Shown here: one piece after another, positions 16,919 through 25,804 of the stretch
How positions within the stretch are numbered: position 1 is the first letter of the stretch
Layout: the number at the start of each line of letters is the position of its first letter
Source: Bog-756 sp963845485
Lineage (GTDB): Bacteria; Actinomycetota; Acidimicrobiia; Acidimicrobiales; RAAP-2
Assembly (NCBI GenBank): GCA_963845485.1
Contig: CAWJSI010000008.1
Span: 151,962 to 215,961, forward strand
Direction: 5' to 3'
DNA length: 64,000 nt
Translations under genes and position numbers: made by a program
The notes under the pieces: model-generated
Databases searched by the model: none
Told to the model about the DNA's origin: nothing
Seen by the model: only the letters and a program-made list of their open reading frames with translations

Positions 16919-17400
16919 GTCGGTGAGGGACCAGCGCCCCCCGCCGAGCTGCGGGCGGCCTCCTCGGTCTCGATGGCCGCCAGCTCCTCGATGCGGGCCA
17001 CGTGCCGGCCGCCCTCGAACTCGGTGGCGAGGAACACGTCGAGGATGTCGAAGGTCAGCTCGGTGGCCACGATGCGTGCCCCGACGGACAGCACGTTGGC
17101 GTCGTTGTGCTTCCGGGCCAGGCGGGCGGTGTACTCGTCGTGGCAGAGGGCGGCGCGGGCCCCGTGGACCTTGTTGGCGGCGATGGCCTCGCCCTGGCCG
17201 CTCCCCCCGATGACCATGCCCAGGTCGGCGTGGCCTCCCACCACCCGTCGGGCCACCTGGGCGCAGATGGGCGGGTAGTCCACGGGCTCTGTCGAGAACG
17301 TCCCCACGTCCTCCACCTCGTGGCCGGACTCACCGAGGTGGCGAACCACCGCCTGTTTCAGCACGAATCCGGCATGGTCTGAACCGATCACCAGGCGCAT
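16915..17400 (-). CDS. rpiB: Ribose-5-phosphate isomerase B
   Basis: Interconverts ribose-5-phosphate and ribulose-5-phosphate in the pentose phosphate pathway. The 161-residue protein begins MRLVIGSDHAGFVLK with the conserved Asp-His, then carries the GGSGQGEAIAANK phosphate-binding loop, CHDEYTARLARKHNDANVLSVGAR and a C-terminal helical tail; length is normal. First gene of the pair with the deaminase-like amidohydrolase, whose GTG overlaps this stop. Confidence 0.94.
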   Translation of the reverse strand: MRLVIGSDHAGFVLKQAVVRHLGESGHEVEDVGTFSTEPVDYPPICAQVARRVVGGHADLGMVIGGSGQGEAIAANKVHGARAALCHDEYTARLARKHNDANVLSVGARIVATELTFDILDVFLATEFEGGRHVARIEELAAIETEEAARSSAGGAGPSPT

Positions 17401-17446
17401 GCCCTCACCCTACCGGGACCGATGATCTGCCTTCGGCCCGCTCGGG

Positions 17447-18514
17447 TCAGTCCGACCAGACGAAGGTGGCGGCCCGCTCGGGCTTCACGTAGCCCGCGTC
17501 GACGAACCAGTGAGCAGCGCGGGTCAGCGCCTCGGTGGCCGGACGTGAGGTATAGCCCAGCTCGACTCGGGCCCTTCGGTCGTCGAAGGACATGTGGGTG
17601 GTCGACATCTTGGCTGCCTCGAGTGGGATGGTCGGCTCGCGACCGAGGAGGCGACCCTCGATGAGACCGGAGACATGGGCGGCCATGAGGGCAAAGCTTC
17701 CGGGGAACTCCCGGGTGGCCGCGGTGACGCCGGTGGCCTCGGCCAGAGCCAGCAGCACCTGGCGCAGGGTGAGGTTCTCGCCGCCGAGGATGTAGCTCCT
17801 CCCCACACTCCCCCGCTCGGCGGCCAGGACATGGCCGTGGGCCACGTCCTCCACGTCGACGATGTTCAACGTGGTGTCGACGTAGCCGGGGAAGCGGCCG
17901 TTCAGGATCTCGAGCACCGTACGGCCGGTGGGGGTCGGACCGCGGTCTCGGGGCCCGACCGGGGTGGTCGGCTGCACCAGTACCACCGGTAGTCCTGCCG
18001 CTCCGGCCCGGAGCACCTCGTGTTCGGCCACGTACTTGGACTGCTTGTAGCCGCCGAAGAGGTGGTCGATGTGCGCGTAGGAGGTCTCGTCGACCGGGTC
18101 CTCGGTGGTGGCGCCGTGCAGCCCGAGGGTCCCGACCGTCGAGGTGTACACCAGGCGTTCACAGCCGGCGGCACCGGCTGCGTCCAGTACCCGGCGGGTG
18201 CCGTTGACGTTGATGTCGTAGAAGTCCTCGGGATTCTTGGCCCAGAACCGGTAGAGCGCGGCGATGTGGAAGACCATCCGACAGCCGTCGACGGCCTTGG
18301 TCACGGCGTCGGCGTCGCGCAGGTCGCCGGTCACCACGTCCACGTCGAGATCGTCGAGATTGGTGGTGGCCCCGCCCGGCTCGACCAGCGCCACCACCCT
18401 GGCCCCTCGCTCGGACAGCTCCCGGGCCACCGACGACCCGATGAATCCGGCCGCGCCGGTGACCAGCACCCGGTCGCCGGACTCGATGGTGGACCCTCCA
18501 GTCGATGCGGTCAC
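17447..18514 (-). CDS. hpnA: NAD-dependent epimerase/dehydratase, HpnA-like
   Basis: 355-residue extended short-chain dehydrogenase. TGAAGFIGSSVARELSERG is the NAD(P)-binding Rossmann motif; the catalytic Tyr-Lys are in YKQSK; RFWAKNPEDFYDINVNGTRRVLDAA, VLVQPTTPVGPRDRGPTPTGRTVLEILNGRFPGYVDTTLNIVDVEDVAHGH are strongly like hopanoid-associated sugar epimerase HpnA. No squalene-hopene cyclase is in the window, so the hopanoid link is by similarity only. GTG start overlaps the upstream aminotransferase by 4 bases, implying a two-gene operon. Confidence 0.85.
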   Translation of the reverse strand: MTASTGGSTIESGDRVLVTGAAGFIGSSVARELSERGARVVALVEPGGATTNLDDLDVDVVTGDLRDADAVTKAVDGCRMVFHIAALYRFWAKNPEDFYDINVNGTRRVLDAAGAAGCERLVYTSTVGTLGLHGATTEDPVDETSYAHIDHLFGGYKQSKYVAEHEVLRAGAAGLPVVLVQPTTPVGPRDRGPTPTGRTVLEILNGRFPGYVDTTLNIVDVEDVAHGHVLAAERGSVGRSYILGGENLTLRQVLLALAEATGVTAATREFPGSFALMAAHVSGLIEGRLLGREPTIPLEAAKMSTTHMSFDDRRARVELGYTSRPATEALTRAAHWFVDAGYVKPERAATFVWSD

Positions 18515-19941
18515 GAAGGCAGCACGCGAGTGTCGGCCAGCACCGGCGTCCTCCGCCGGCCCCGCAGGGTGTTGCGCGCCATGGACGTCCCCACTTCGAC
18601 GAGCAGACCCGAGCTGCGATGGGCATCGGCCAGCACGTCGTCGAGGGCGGACACGAAATGATCGATCTCCGCATCACCGATGATCAGCGGGGGCAAGAGT
18701 TTGATGATGTTCACGTTGTCGGCAGCCACCTGGGTCAGGATGTGGTGACGGTGGAACAGTGGGAACACGATCATCTGGGAGAACAGCCCTTTGCGGGCCA
18801 ACTCCATCATGCGGAACCGGGTTCGTCCGCTGCGTGACTCCGGTGGCCCGAAGGAAAGACCGATCATCAGTCCCATTCCTCGGACCTCGTGCAGCAGCTC
18901 GTACTTGTCCACCAGGGGCTGCAAGGCCTCCATCATCCGCGTGCCGTTTCGCTCCGCCCGGCCGACGATATCCTCGTCGTCCATCACCTGGAGGGTGGCG
19001 AGGGCGGCCACCATGGAGAGCTGGTTCTTGGAGAACGTGGACGAGTGCACGACGGCTCGGTCCATGGTGCTGTAGACGCCGTCGAACACCTTGGTCGTGC
19101 ACAGGACGGCCCCCACCGGCATGTAGCCCCCCGAGAGGGCCTTGGACACCGTGATCATGTCCGGATGCAGGTCCCAGTGCTGATGGCAGAAGAAGCGGCC
19201 GGTCCGACCCATGCCCGTCTGCACCTCGTCTATGACGAGGAGCGTGCCGTACTGACGGCAGACCGCCTCGACCTCCTTCCAGTAGGAGGCAGGGGCCATA
19301 TAGACGCCCTTGCCTTGGATGGGCTCCACGATGAAGGCGGCCACGTCGCCCTGGCGCAGGGCCCGGCGGAGGGCACCGATGTCGCCGAAGGGAATCTGGT
19401 CGCAGTGGGGCAGCAGCGAACCGAATCCCTGACGGAACTCCTTGCCCCCGTTGAGGGACAGGGACCCGTTGGTCAGACCGTGGAAGCCGTGGTCGCAGTA
19501 GACGATCCGGTCGCGCCCGGTGGAGCACCGTGCAAACTTGATGGCCGTCTCCACCGTCTCGGATCCCGAGTTGGTGAAAAACACCCGTTCGATACCGAGC
19601 GGGGATCGCTCCACGAGGGCCTTGGCCAAGAGTGCGGGCAGCAAGGCGCAGTCCAGCTGGACCAGGTTGGGCAGGTCCGCGTCGATGGCCTGATGCAGCG
19701 CGTCTTTGATGACCGGGTGGCCCCGGCCCAACGCGAACACGCCGAACCCCGAGAGAAAGTCGAGGTACCGGTCCCCGTGGTCGTCGATGAGATACGAGCC
19801 CTCGGCTCCCACGTACTGCCGGTCGAATCCCAGGGTCTTCAGCACTTTGACCAACTGCGGATTCATGAACTGTGAATGCAGGTCGAAGCTCTGGCCCTGG
19901 TGCTCGGCCATCAGGGCGGCAAGGTCGAACGCCACGTTCAC
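18511..19941 (-). CDS. Class III PLP aminotransferase (HpnO/acetylornithine-like)
   Basis: 476-residue PLP enzyme: FFTNSGSETVETAIKFAR binds the cofactor phosphate, IVEPIQGKGVYMAP and VIDEVQTGMGRTGRF hold the Asp that contacts the pyridine nitrogen, and TVSKALSGGYMPVGAV carries the Schiff-base Lys. An HSSTFSKN segment follows. The C-terminus is longer than in ornithine/acetylornithine aminotransferases. Because it is translationally coupled to an HpnA-like epimerase, it may be the HpnO type that makes aminobacteriohopanetriol; that is inference and a general omega-aminotransferase is equally possible. GTG start at 19941 follows a GGAGAG site. Confidence 0.82.
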   Translation of the reverse strand: MNVAFDLAALMAEHQGQSFDLHSQFMNPQLVKVLKTLGFDRQYVGAEGSYLIDDHGDRYLDFLSGFGVFALGRGHPVIKDALHQAIDADLPNLVQLDCALLPALLAKALVERSPLGIERVFFTNSGSETVETAIKFARCSTGRDRIVYCDHGFHGLTNGSLSLNGGKEFRQGFGSLLPHCDQIPFGDIGALRRALRQGDVAAFIVEPIQGKGVYMAPASYWKEVEAVCRQYGTLLVIDEVQTGMGRTGRFFCHQHWDLHPDMITVSKALSGGYMPVGAVLCTTKVFDGVYSTMDRAVVHSSTFSKNQLSMVAALATLQVMDDEDIVGRAERNGTRMMEALQPLVDKYELLHEVRGMGLMIGLSFGPPESRSGRTRFRMMELARKGLFSQMIVFPLFHRHHILTQVAADNVNIIKLLPPLIIGDAEIDHFVSALDDVLADAHRSSGLLVEVGTSMARNTLRGRRRTPVLADTRVLPS

Positions 19942-20089
19942 TCTCCGGTTGGGTCGCTGGGTGTCGACAGATTAGTGGTCGCGCGTCACGCGGCCCCAAT
20001 CACGGCGCTCGGTTGGGAGTGGTCCAACAGTCCGTCGACGATCTCCGCTGGCCGTAACCATCCCGAACGATCGCTCGTGAGTCGACCGC

Positions 20090-20734
20090 TCAGGGCCGGA
20101 GGGTGGCCTCGTCGAATCCCGACGCCAGCAGTCGGAACGCCCGGTCGACGACCCCTGGGAGATCGTCGTCCGCACCCGACGCCCAGCAGCTGAACGCGGC
20201 CATGGCGGCACCGAGGGCTGCTCGGGCCACGGTCTGGGGCCCGAGGTCATCGGGACCGCTCCCCGACCGCCGGGCCACGAATCCCGCCACCACCTGACAC
20301 CACTCGGTATAGCGGACGGCGGAGTGAGCAACGAGTGTGGGAACCGTCCCGATGAGGCCGATACGGATTCGGAGCTCGTCGAGTTCGCCGGCCCCGAACC
20401 GGTTGGTGGCCATCACGGCCTGGCGGAGTACCTCCATCATCGGGCGGTCCTCTGATGCCCCCTCCAGCTGATCGTGAAGGCGGACCAGTTCAGCGTCGAA
20501 CTCCCCCCACACCACGTCGCGCTTGGACTCGTAGTACCGGAAGAACGTGCGCCGGCTGACCCCCACCGCGGCGGCGATCTGATCCACCGTGGTCTCGTCG
20601 TACCCCTGGCGATTGAACAGGTCGAGGGCCACGCGAGCCACGTCCTCCCGGGTGGTGCTCGGTCTCCTCCCCCGGGTCGTTGGGTGTGAGGCTTCGCCCC
20701 TCCCTCCCCCTCCCTCGCCCTCCCGGTCATCCAT
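20090..20734 (-). CDS. mftR: Mycofactocin system regulator MftR (TetR family)
   Basis: About 214-residue TetR-type repressor. The N-terminal HTH is VARVALDLFNRQGYDETTVDQIAAAVGVSRRTFFRYYESKRDVVWGEFD, the FFRYYxSKxD form being typical of MftR, and the ligand domain ends in a DDDLPGVVDRAFRLLASGFD helix. It is divergent from mftA with an 82-base gap, its usual place. MftR is known to respond to long-chain acyl-CoAs. ATG 20734 is preferred over the longer frame starting at 20779, which would enter the intergenic promoter. Confidence 0.88.
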   Translation of the reverse strand: MDDREGEGGGGRGEASHPTTRGRRPSTTREDVARVALDLFNRQGYDETTVDQIAAAVGVSRRTFFRYYESKRDVVWGEFDAELVRLHDQLEGASEDRPMMEVLRQAVMATNRFGAGELDELRIRIGLIGTVPTLVAHSAVRYTEWCQVVAGFVARRSGSGPDDLGPQTVARAALGAAMAAFSCWASGADDDLPGVVDRAFRLLASGFDEATLRP

Positions 20735-20741
20735 CAAGCTT

Positions 20742-20770
20742 CCATTTTGACATCGAGTGCTATAAATTGG
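20742..20770. promoter_or_regulatory. Candidate MftR operator between mftR and mftA
   Basis: The AT-rich centre of the mftR-mftA gap holds an imperfect dyad, CCATTTT (20742-20748) and AAATTGG (20764-20770), 15 bases apart and mismatched at the central position. A TATAAA run overlaps it at 20761-20766. A role as MftR site is inferred from its position. Confidence 0.35.
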
Positions 20771-20816
20771 AACGACCACTCAGCCCGGCATGTGCCGGCC
20801 GACATCCGGAGGCGTC

Positions 20817-20975
20817 ATGACCGTCACCACCGCCACCCCGTCCCCCACCGACCTGCCGGTCGATGCCCCCGCTGCGGTATCCGCCGCCACGGCGACCGGA
20901 GCCGAGCATCCCTTGGTCGAGGAAGACCTTCTCGTAGAGGACGTGTCCATCGACGGCATGTGCGGCGTCTACTAA
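20817..20975 (+). CDS. mftA: Mycofactocin precursor peptide MftA
   Basis: 52-residue RiPP precursor. The acidic stretch HPLVEEDLLVEDVSIDGMCGVY at the end matches the diagnostic C-terminus of MftA (IDGMCGVY); MftC acts on the terminal Val-Tyr, from which the redox cofactor is built. The leader is Thr/Ala/Pro-rich. Start ATG 20817 has GGAGG at 20808-20812; an upstream in-frame ATG at 20790 would add 9 residues and is less likely. First gene of the plus-strand mft operon. Confidence 0.96.
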   Translation: MTVTTATPSPTDLPVDAPAAVSAATATGAEHPLVEEDLLVEDVSIDGMCGVY

Positions 20976-21011
20976 GCCGCCGACCGAGCCCCGAGACTCG
21001 AGCGTCGCGCC

Positions 21012-21317
21012 ATGCCCCCCCGCCCCAGACCGGCCGAACCGGTCCCCTTCGACGGCTCACTCCCCTGGACCCTCCACCCCCAGGTGTCGCTGCGCCCGGA
21101 GTCTTTCGGCGCCCTCGCCTACCACTTCGGTACCCGGCGTCTCTCCTTTTTGAAGAGCCGGACGCTGTTGACCGTGGTCGAGTCGTTGGCCGACCAGCCC
21201 AGCGGTGACGACGCCTGCCTGGCCGCCGGCGTCACCGCCGAGGAGCTGGGCCGCTACGAGCAGGCTCTCGCCACCTTGGCCGAGTCCGGAATGATCTGTC
21301 TGCGAACGGCGTCATGA
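21012..21317 (+). CDS. mftB: Mycofactocin precursor-binding chaperone MftB
   Basis: 101-residue PqqD-like RRE protein that binds the MftA leader and presents it to MftC. WTLHPQVSLRPESFGALAYHFGTRRLSFLKS matches MftB, as does the following helix-rich part. It lies 36 bases after mftA and overlaps the mftC ATG by 4 bases. Confidence 0.92.
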   Translation: MPPRPRPAEPVPFDGSLPWTLHPQVSLRPESFGALAYHFGTRRLSFLKSRTLLTVVESLADQPSGDDACLAAGVTAEELGRYEQALATLAESGMICLRTAS

Positions 21318-22558
21318 CCCTCACCGGCGACGCACCGCCTGCCGCTCCGACATCCGTCGGCCGGCTGGTCGATCGTTTCGAACAGGGCCTCGACGCGCCG
21401 ATCTGTCTGACCTGGGAACTGACCTACGCCTGCAATCTGGCCTGCGTGCACTGCCTGTCCAGTTCGGGTCGCCGAGATCCGGGGGAACTGACCACCGCGG
21501 AGTGCAAAGCGGTCATCGACGAGTTCGAGCGCATGCAGATCTTCTACGTGAACATCGGCGGCGGCGAGCCCACCATCCGGGGCGACTTCTGGGAGCTCGT
21601 CGACTACGCCACCGCACACCACGTCGGGGTCAAGTTCTCCACCAACGGCTCGCGCATCTCCGAGGCGGTGGCCACGCGCTTGGCCGCCAGCGACTACGTG
21701 GACGTGCAGATCTCGCTCGACGGGGCCACCGCTGACGTCAACGACGCCGTCCGTGGGGTGGGGTCCTACGAGACCGCCATCACGGCCATGGAGCGGATGG
21801 CTCGGGCCGGCTTTGTTGGCTTCAAACTCTCGGTGGTGGTCACCAGGCACAACGTGGATCAGCTGGATGCATTCAAGGCCCTGGCCGACCGGTACGGGGC
21901 CCAGCTACGGCTGACCCGGCTCCGGCCATCGGGACGCGGTGCCGATGTGTGGGACGACCTGCACCCGACGGCTGACCAACAGCACCAGCTCTACCGGTGG
22001 CTCCTTGACCACGGGGAGGATGTCCTCACCGGTGACTCGTTCTTCCACCTGGCCGGCTACGGCGAGTCCCTCCCGGGGCTGAACCTCTGCGGTGCGGGAC
22101 GGGTGGTCTGTCTGGTGGACCCGGTCGGTGACGTCTACGCCTGTCCCTTCGCCATCCATGACGAGTTCCTGGCCGGCAACGTCCGGTCGCCCGGCGGCTT
22201 CACCCAGGTCTGGCGTCACTCGGACCTGTTCGTCGAACTACGCCGGCCTCAGAGCGCGGGAGCCTGTGGGTCGTGTGGGCACTACGACGCCTGTCGGGGA
22301 GGGTGCATGGCGGCCAAGTTCTTCACCGGACTGCCGCTCGACGGCCCGGATCCGGAGTGCGTGCTCGGCCACGGCGAGCATGCGTTGGCCGGACGGGGAG
22401 CGGCGCAACCGCCCAAACCCTCGCTCGACCACTCGAAGCCGGCCCGGGTGCCCGTGAGCATGGGGCCAGCCCAGCGAGGCACGCCGGTGACGCCGGCCCG
22501 CCCTCCTGACCGCGCCTGCAACGAGAGCCCTCTGGCCGCCTCCGGCCTCGGTGCCTGA
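21314..22558 (+). CDS. mftC: Mycofactocin radical SAM maturase MftC
   Basis: 414-residue radical SAM/SPASM enzyme that oxidatively decarboxylates the MftA C-terminal tyrosine and then cross-links it with the preceding valine. The [4Fe-4S]-SAM motif is C40NLAC44VHC47, followed by GGGEPTIRGDFWELVDYA. The SPASM region has CGAGRVVCLVDPVGDVYACPFA and CGSCGHYDACRGGCMAAKFF plus a late DPEC. The C-terminal 60 residues after SPASM are Pro-rich and look disordered. ATG overlaps the mftB stop (ATGA). Confidence 0.96.
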   Translation: MTLTGDAPPAAPTSVGRLVDRFEQGLDAPICLTWELTYACNLACVHCLSSSGRRDPGELTTAECKAVIDEFERMQIFYVNIGGGEPTIRGDFWELVDYATAHHVGVKFSTNGSRISEAVATRLAASDYVDVQISLDGATADVNDAVRGVGSYETAITAMERMARAGFVGFKLSVVVTRHNVDQLDAFKALADRYGAQLRLTRLRPSGRGADVWDDLHPTADQQHQLYRWLLDHGEDVLTGDSFFHLAGYGESLPGLNLCGAGRVVCLVDPVGDVYACPFAIHDEFLAGNVRSPGGFTQVWRHSDLFVELRRPQSAGACGSCGHYDACRGGCMAAKFFTGLPLDGPDPECVLGHGEHALAGRGAAQPPKPSLDHSKPARVPVSMGPAQRGTPVTPARPPDRACNESPLAASGLGA

Positions 22559-22628
22559 TTCCGGCGGGCCACCCAGACATGAGGCGCCCCACGTGCCGCG
22601 GCAGGCGCATCCTCGCGGCCCGGTACCC

Positions 22629-23363
22629 ATGAGCCGCCTGGACAACTCGACCTGGCCCGATCTGGCCGATGCCGCCGCATCGGACGGGGTGCTGCTCATT
22701 CCGCTCGGCTCGACCGAGCAGCACGGACCGCACCTGCCGGTCACCACCGACACCGACATCGCGGTGGCTATCGCCCAAGCGGTGGCAGGCCGGGATCCTC
22801 GCCTGACCGTGGCGCCTGCGATTCCCTACGGCTCCAGCGGTGAACACCAAGACTTCCCCGGCACCCTCTCCATCGGCCAGGCGGCCACGACCCTCCTCCT
22901 GGTCGAGCTCGGGCGGTCTGCCGCCATCCACTGGGCCCACACCGTGGTGGTCTCGGCCCACGGAGGGAATGCCGAACCCTTGGCCCGAGCGCTACGGCAC
23001 CTGGCCGACGAAGGTCACCCGGTATCGGCATGGTCGCCGTCGTGGTCCGGTGATCTGCACGCCGGCCGGACGGAGACCTCACTGATGTTGGCCATCGCCC
23101 CCGACCGGGTCCTGCTCGACCGGGCCGAACCCGGAGACCTGCGCCCACTGGACGAGCTCCTGTCCGTGCTCCAGGCCAGGGGCGTCCGTCCGATCACCGC
23201 CAACGGTGTGCTCGGAGACCCCACCGGCGCCCACCCCGAGGAGGGTGCGAACCTCCTCGCCCAGGCCGTCGACGAGCTTGTGGCCGCCCTCGCCGCCCTG
23301 GGGACGGCGCCGGAACCGGCCGGGGAAAGCCACGGCCGGCGAATCACCGGTGTGCGATCATGA
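22629..23363 (+). CDS. mftE: Mycofactocin creatininase-family peptidase MftE
   Basis: 244-residue metallopeptidase of the creatininase fold that cleaves processed MftA to release the Val-Tyr-derived fragment (AHDP). Metal ligands are visible in PLGSTEQHGPHLPVTTDTDIA, SAHGGNAEPLARALR and HAGRTETSLMLAIAPD. ATG 22629 is used; a GTG at 22551 that overlaps the end of mftC is also in frame. In mycobacteria mftD separates mftC from mftE; here the gap is only 70 bases and has no mftD. Confidence 0.92.
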   Translation: MSRLDNSTWPDLADAAASDGVLLIPLGSTEQHGPHLPVTTDTDIAVAIAQAVAGRDPRLTVAPAIPYGSSGEHQDFPGTLSIGQAATTLLLVELGRSAAIHWAHTVVVSAHGGNAEPLARALRHLADEGHPVSAWSPSWSGDLHAGRTETSLMLAIAPDRVLLDRAEPGDLRPLDELLSVLQARGVRPITANGVLGDPTGAHPEEGANLLAQAVDELVAALAALGTAPEPAGESHGRRITGVRS

Positions 23364-24181
23364 GCCCCGTCGCCATCGTGACCGGTGCTGCTCGGGGCAT
23401 CGGGGCCGCCACCGTGCAGGGATTGGCCGCAGCCGGATGGTCCGTGGTGGCGGTGGACCGTGGCTCCGACGACCCGCGGCTCCCCTACCCCCTGGGCGCG
23501 CCGGCCGAGCTCGACGCCGTGGTGGCCGAGGCTGTCGCCCGGGCGGCGCACTCGACGACGGGCGCCGGGGCCGGCCAACGGGTCTTCGGACGCCTGGCCG
23601 ACGCCACCGACCCCGATGCGCTGGGCGCCGTGGTCGCCGAGGCCGAGAAGCAGTTGGGCGGGCTGGACGCCATGGTGGCGGTGGCCGGGGTCATCGCCGG
23701 AGGGGTACCGCTCTGGGAGATGCCCGATGACCAGCTCGCCGCGGTCTTGGAGGTGGACCTCGGTGGGCCCATCGTGGCGGCCCGGGTGGGCATCCCCGCA
23801 CTGCTGCGTCGGCCGGCTCCCCGATCGGGCCGCTTTCTGGCCGTCGCCTCGGCTGCGGCCACCCGGGGGCTGCCCATGCTGTCGGCCTACGGTGCGGCCA
23901 AGGCCGGGGTGGCCGGCCTCGTGCGCGGCCTCGCCGCTGAGTTGGGTGACTCCGGTGTCACCGCCAACGCCATAAGTCCCGGTTCGACCTCCACGGCCAT
24001 GCTGGATGAGAGCGCCCGCCTCTACGGACTCACCGACCGCGACTCATTTGCCGACCAGCAGCCTGTCAGGCGACTACTGCGACCCGCGGAGGTGGCGGCG
24101 GCTCTGGTGTGGCTGGCCGGCCCGGAGTCCGGGGCTCTCACCGGAGCGGTCATCCCGGTGGATGGCGGGTTGGCGCTGTGA
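23360..24181 (+). CDS. Mycofactocin-coupled SDR-family oxidoreductase
   Basis: 273-residue short-chain dehydrogenase. TGAARGIGAATVQGLAAAG is the nucleotide-binding motif, with an insertion of about 15 residues (RGSDDPRLPYPLGAPAEL) near residue 40 that is seen in mycofactocin-associated SDRs, where NAD is held tightly and the electrons leave through mycofactocin. The catalytic set is S in ASAAATRG and YGAAK (Tyr-x-x-x-Lys). Sits between mftE (4-base ATGA overlap) and mftF, consistent with a mycofactocin-linked alcohol dehydrogenase; substrate unknown. Confidence 0.88.
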   Translation: MSPVAIVTGAARGIGAATVQGLAAAGWSVVAVDRGSDDPRLPYPLGAPAELDAVVAEAVARAAHSTTGAGAGQRVFGRLADATDPDALGAVVAEAEKQLGGLDAMVAVAGVIAGGVPLWEMPDDQLAAVLEVDLGGPIVAARVGIPALLRRPAPRSGRFLAVASAAATRGLPMLSAYGAAKAGVAGLVRGLAAELGDSGVTANAISPGSTSTAMLDESARLYGLTDRDSFADQQPVRRLLRPAEVAAALVWLAGPESGALTGAVIPVDGGLAL

Positions 24182-24232
24182 CCACCTCAGGCCACTGAGC
24201 CCTCGGGACGCTCGGGGCCTGGTGAGCGCACC

Positions 24233-25726
24233 GTGACCGGCACGACCGACCATCCCCTGCTGGCGCTCGATCAGTCGGTGCGGTCGTTCCGTGATGGGAC
24301 GGTACTGGTCGGCGGTCACCCGGGCCGGCTGATCGTGCTCACTCCGGCCGGTGTCGACACCCTGGCGGCCTGGCTCGAAGGCAGCCGACCGGCAGGAGCC
24401 GACATCGGACTGGCCCGCCGCCTAGTGGTGGCCGGAATGGCCCACCCCCTCACGCCGACGATCCCCGAGGGGGGTGACCTCGGCGCGGGCTCCCATCCCG
24501 ATGTCACCCTGGTCGTGCCGGCGCGGGACCGACCCCGGTCGCTCGAACGGTGTCTCACGTCGTTGGGGACACAGGTTCCGGTTGTCGTCGTCGACGACGG
24601 ATCGGTGGATGCGGCTGCCGTGGCCGACGTATGCGACCGCCATGGGGCCACCCTGGTCCGGCGATCGCAGAACGGGGGGCCCGGCGCGGCCCGCAACATG
24701 GCCCTGGCCTCGGTCGCCACCGATCTGGTCGCCTTCGTCGACAGCGACTGCGAGGTGACCGAGGGGTGGTTGGCCGGCTTGACCTGGCTGTTGGCCGACC
24801 CCGAGGTGGCCGTCGTCGCTCCTCGGGTCCGTCCCCGGCGCACCGGTGAGCACGCCGAAGGCTCGGTGCTCGGCCGCTACTCGGCGCATCGGTCGGCCCT
24901 CGATCTCGGCCCCGAGCCCGGTGAGGTCGGCCCGGGCCGGATCGTCGGCTACGTACCCACCACCGCCGTGGTCGGGCGTGTCGCCGCCCTGCGGGCCATA
25001 GGCGGGTTCGACGAGAGCATGCGGGTGGGAGAGGACGTAGACCTCGTCTGGCGCCTGATCGAAGACGGCTGGCGGGTCCGCTATCAGCCGACGGTCACCG
25101 TGTTCCACGACGAACCAGGGACGTGGGCCGGTCTCCTTCGTCGCCGGCTTCGCTACGGCACCTCGGCCGCACCTCTCGCCCGTCGCCATCCCGGACGGCT
25201 CGCCCCACTCGAGCTGCGAGCGTGGCCGGCGGGGGTGAGCATCGCACTCCTGGCCCGCCGGCCGGTGGCCGCACTGGCCCTCCTGGCCGGCTCCACCTGG
25301 TCGCTCGACCGCCAGCTGCGACGGTTCGGCGTTCCCCGTTCGATGTCCCTCCGTTGGAGCGCCCAGGGCGTGACGTCGACAGGAATCGGCCTGGGCCATG
25401 CCCTTACCGTGCTGGGCACGCCCCTGCTAATTGCCGGAGCGGTGCGCAGCCGGAAGTGGGCGGCCCCGTGCACGGCCCTGCTGGTGGCACCGCCGCTGGT
25501 CGAGTGGTGGCACAAACGCCCGGCGGTCGATCCCGTGCGGTGGTGCCTCTCGGCCGTGGCCGACGATGTGGCCTACGGCGTCGGGGTGTGGTGGGGGTGC
25601 TTCCGGGCCCGCACCCTCGGGCCACTGCTACCAAAGGTCAGACTCCGAACATCCGGTGCCGTCCCGGCCGACAAGGTCGAAGCCGTCAGGGCGACACCGA
25701 TGGTCGCCGGCGGGATGGGAGAATAA
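24233..25726 (+). CDS. mftF: Mycofactocin glycosyltransferase MftF
   Basis: 497-residue enzyme that adds glucose units to the mycofactocin aglycone. After an N-terminal domain of about 90 residues comes a GT2 fold: LVVPARDRPRSLERCLTSL, VVVVDDGS, GGPGAARNMAL and the DxD motif in AFVDSDCEV, then FDESMRVGEDVDLVWRLIEDGWRVRY (ED-x-D-x-x-W). The C-terminal part has several hydrophobic segments and is probably membrane-associated. The GTG start is 51 bases after the SDR stop. Last gene of the mft operon. Confidence 0.93.
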   Translation: MTGTTDHPLLALDQSVRSFRDGTVLVGGHPGRLIVLTPAGVDTLAAWLEGSRPAGADIGLARRLVVAGMAHPLTPTIPEGGDLGAGSHPDVTLVVPARDRPRSLERCLTSLGTQVPVVVVDDGSVDAAAVADVCDRHGATLVRRSQNGGPGAARNMALASVATDLVAFVDSDCEVTEGWLAGLTWLLADPEVAVVAPRVRPRRTGEHAEGSVLGRYSAHRSALDLGPEPGEVGPGRIVGYVPTTAVVGRVAALRAIGGFDESMRVGEDVDLVWRLIEDGWRVRYQPTVTVFHDEPGTWAGLLRRRLRYGTSAAPLARRHPGRLAPLELRAWPAGVSIALLARRPVAALALLAGSTWSLDRQLRRFGVPRSMSLRWSAQGVTSTGIGLGHALTVLGTPLLIAGAVRSRKWAAPCTALLVAPPLVEWWHKRPAVDPVRWCLSAVADDVAYGVGVWWGCFRARTLGPLLPKVRLRTSGAVPADKVEAVRATPMVAGGMGE

Positions 25727-25804
25727 CGGGACCCGCTGACGCCAAGCGGTAGTGGGAGGCGGAGGGCGTAGGAGTCCTCTCCGAGGACCGGGCAGGAGCC
25801 TGTG

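Noticed and set aside
15557..17278. 573-codon plus-strand frame opposite the amidohydrolase and rpiB
   Set aside because: Antisense shadow; minus-strand frames have full catalytic motifs.
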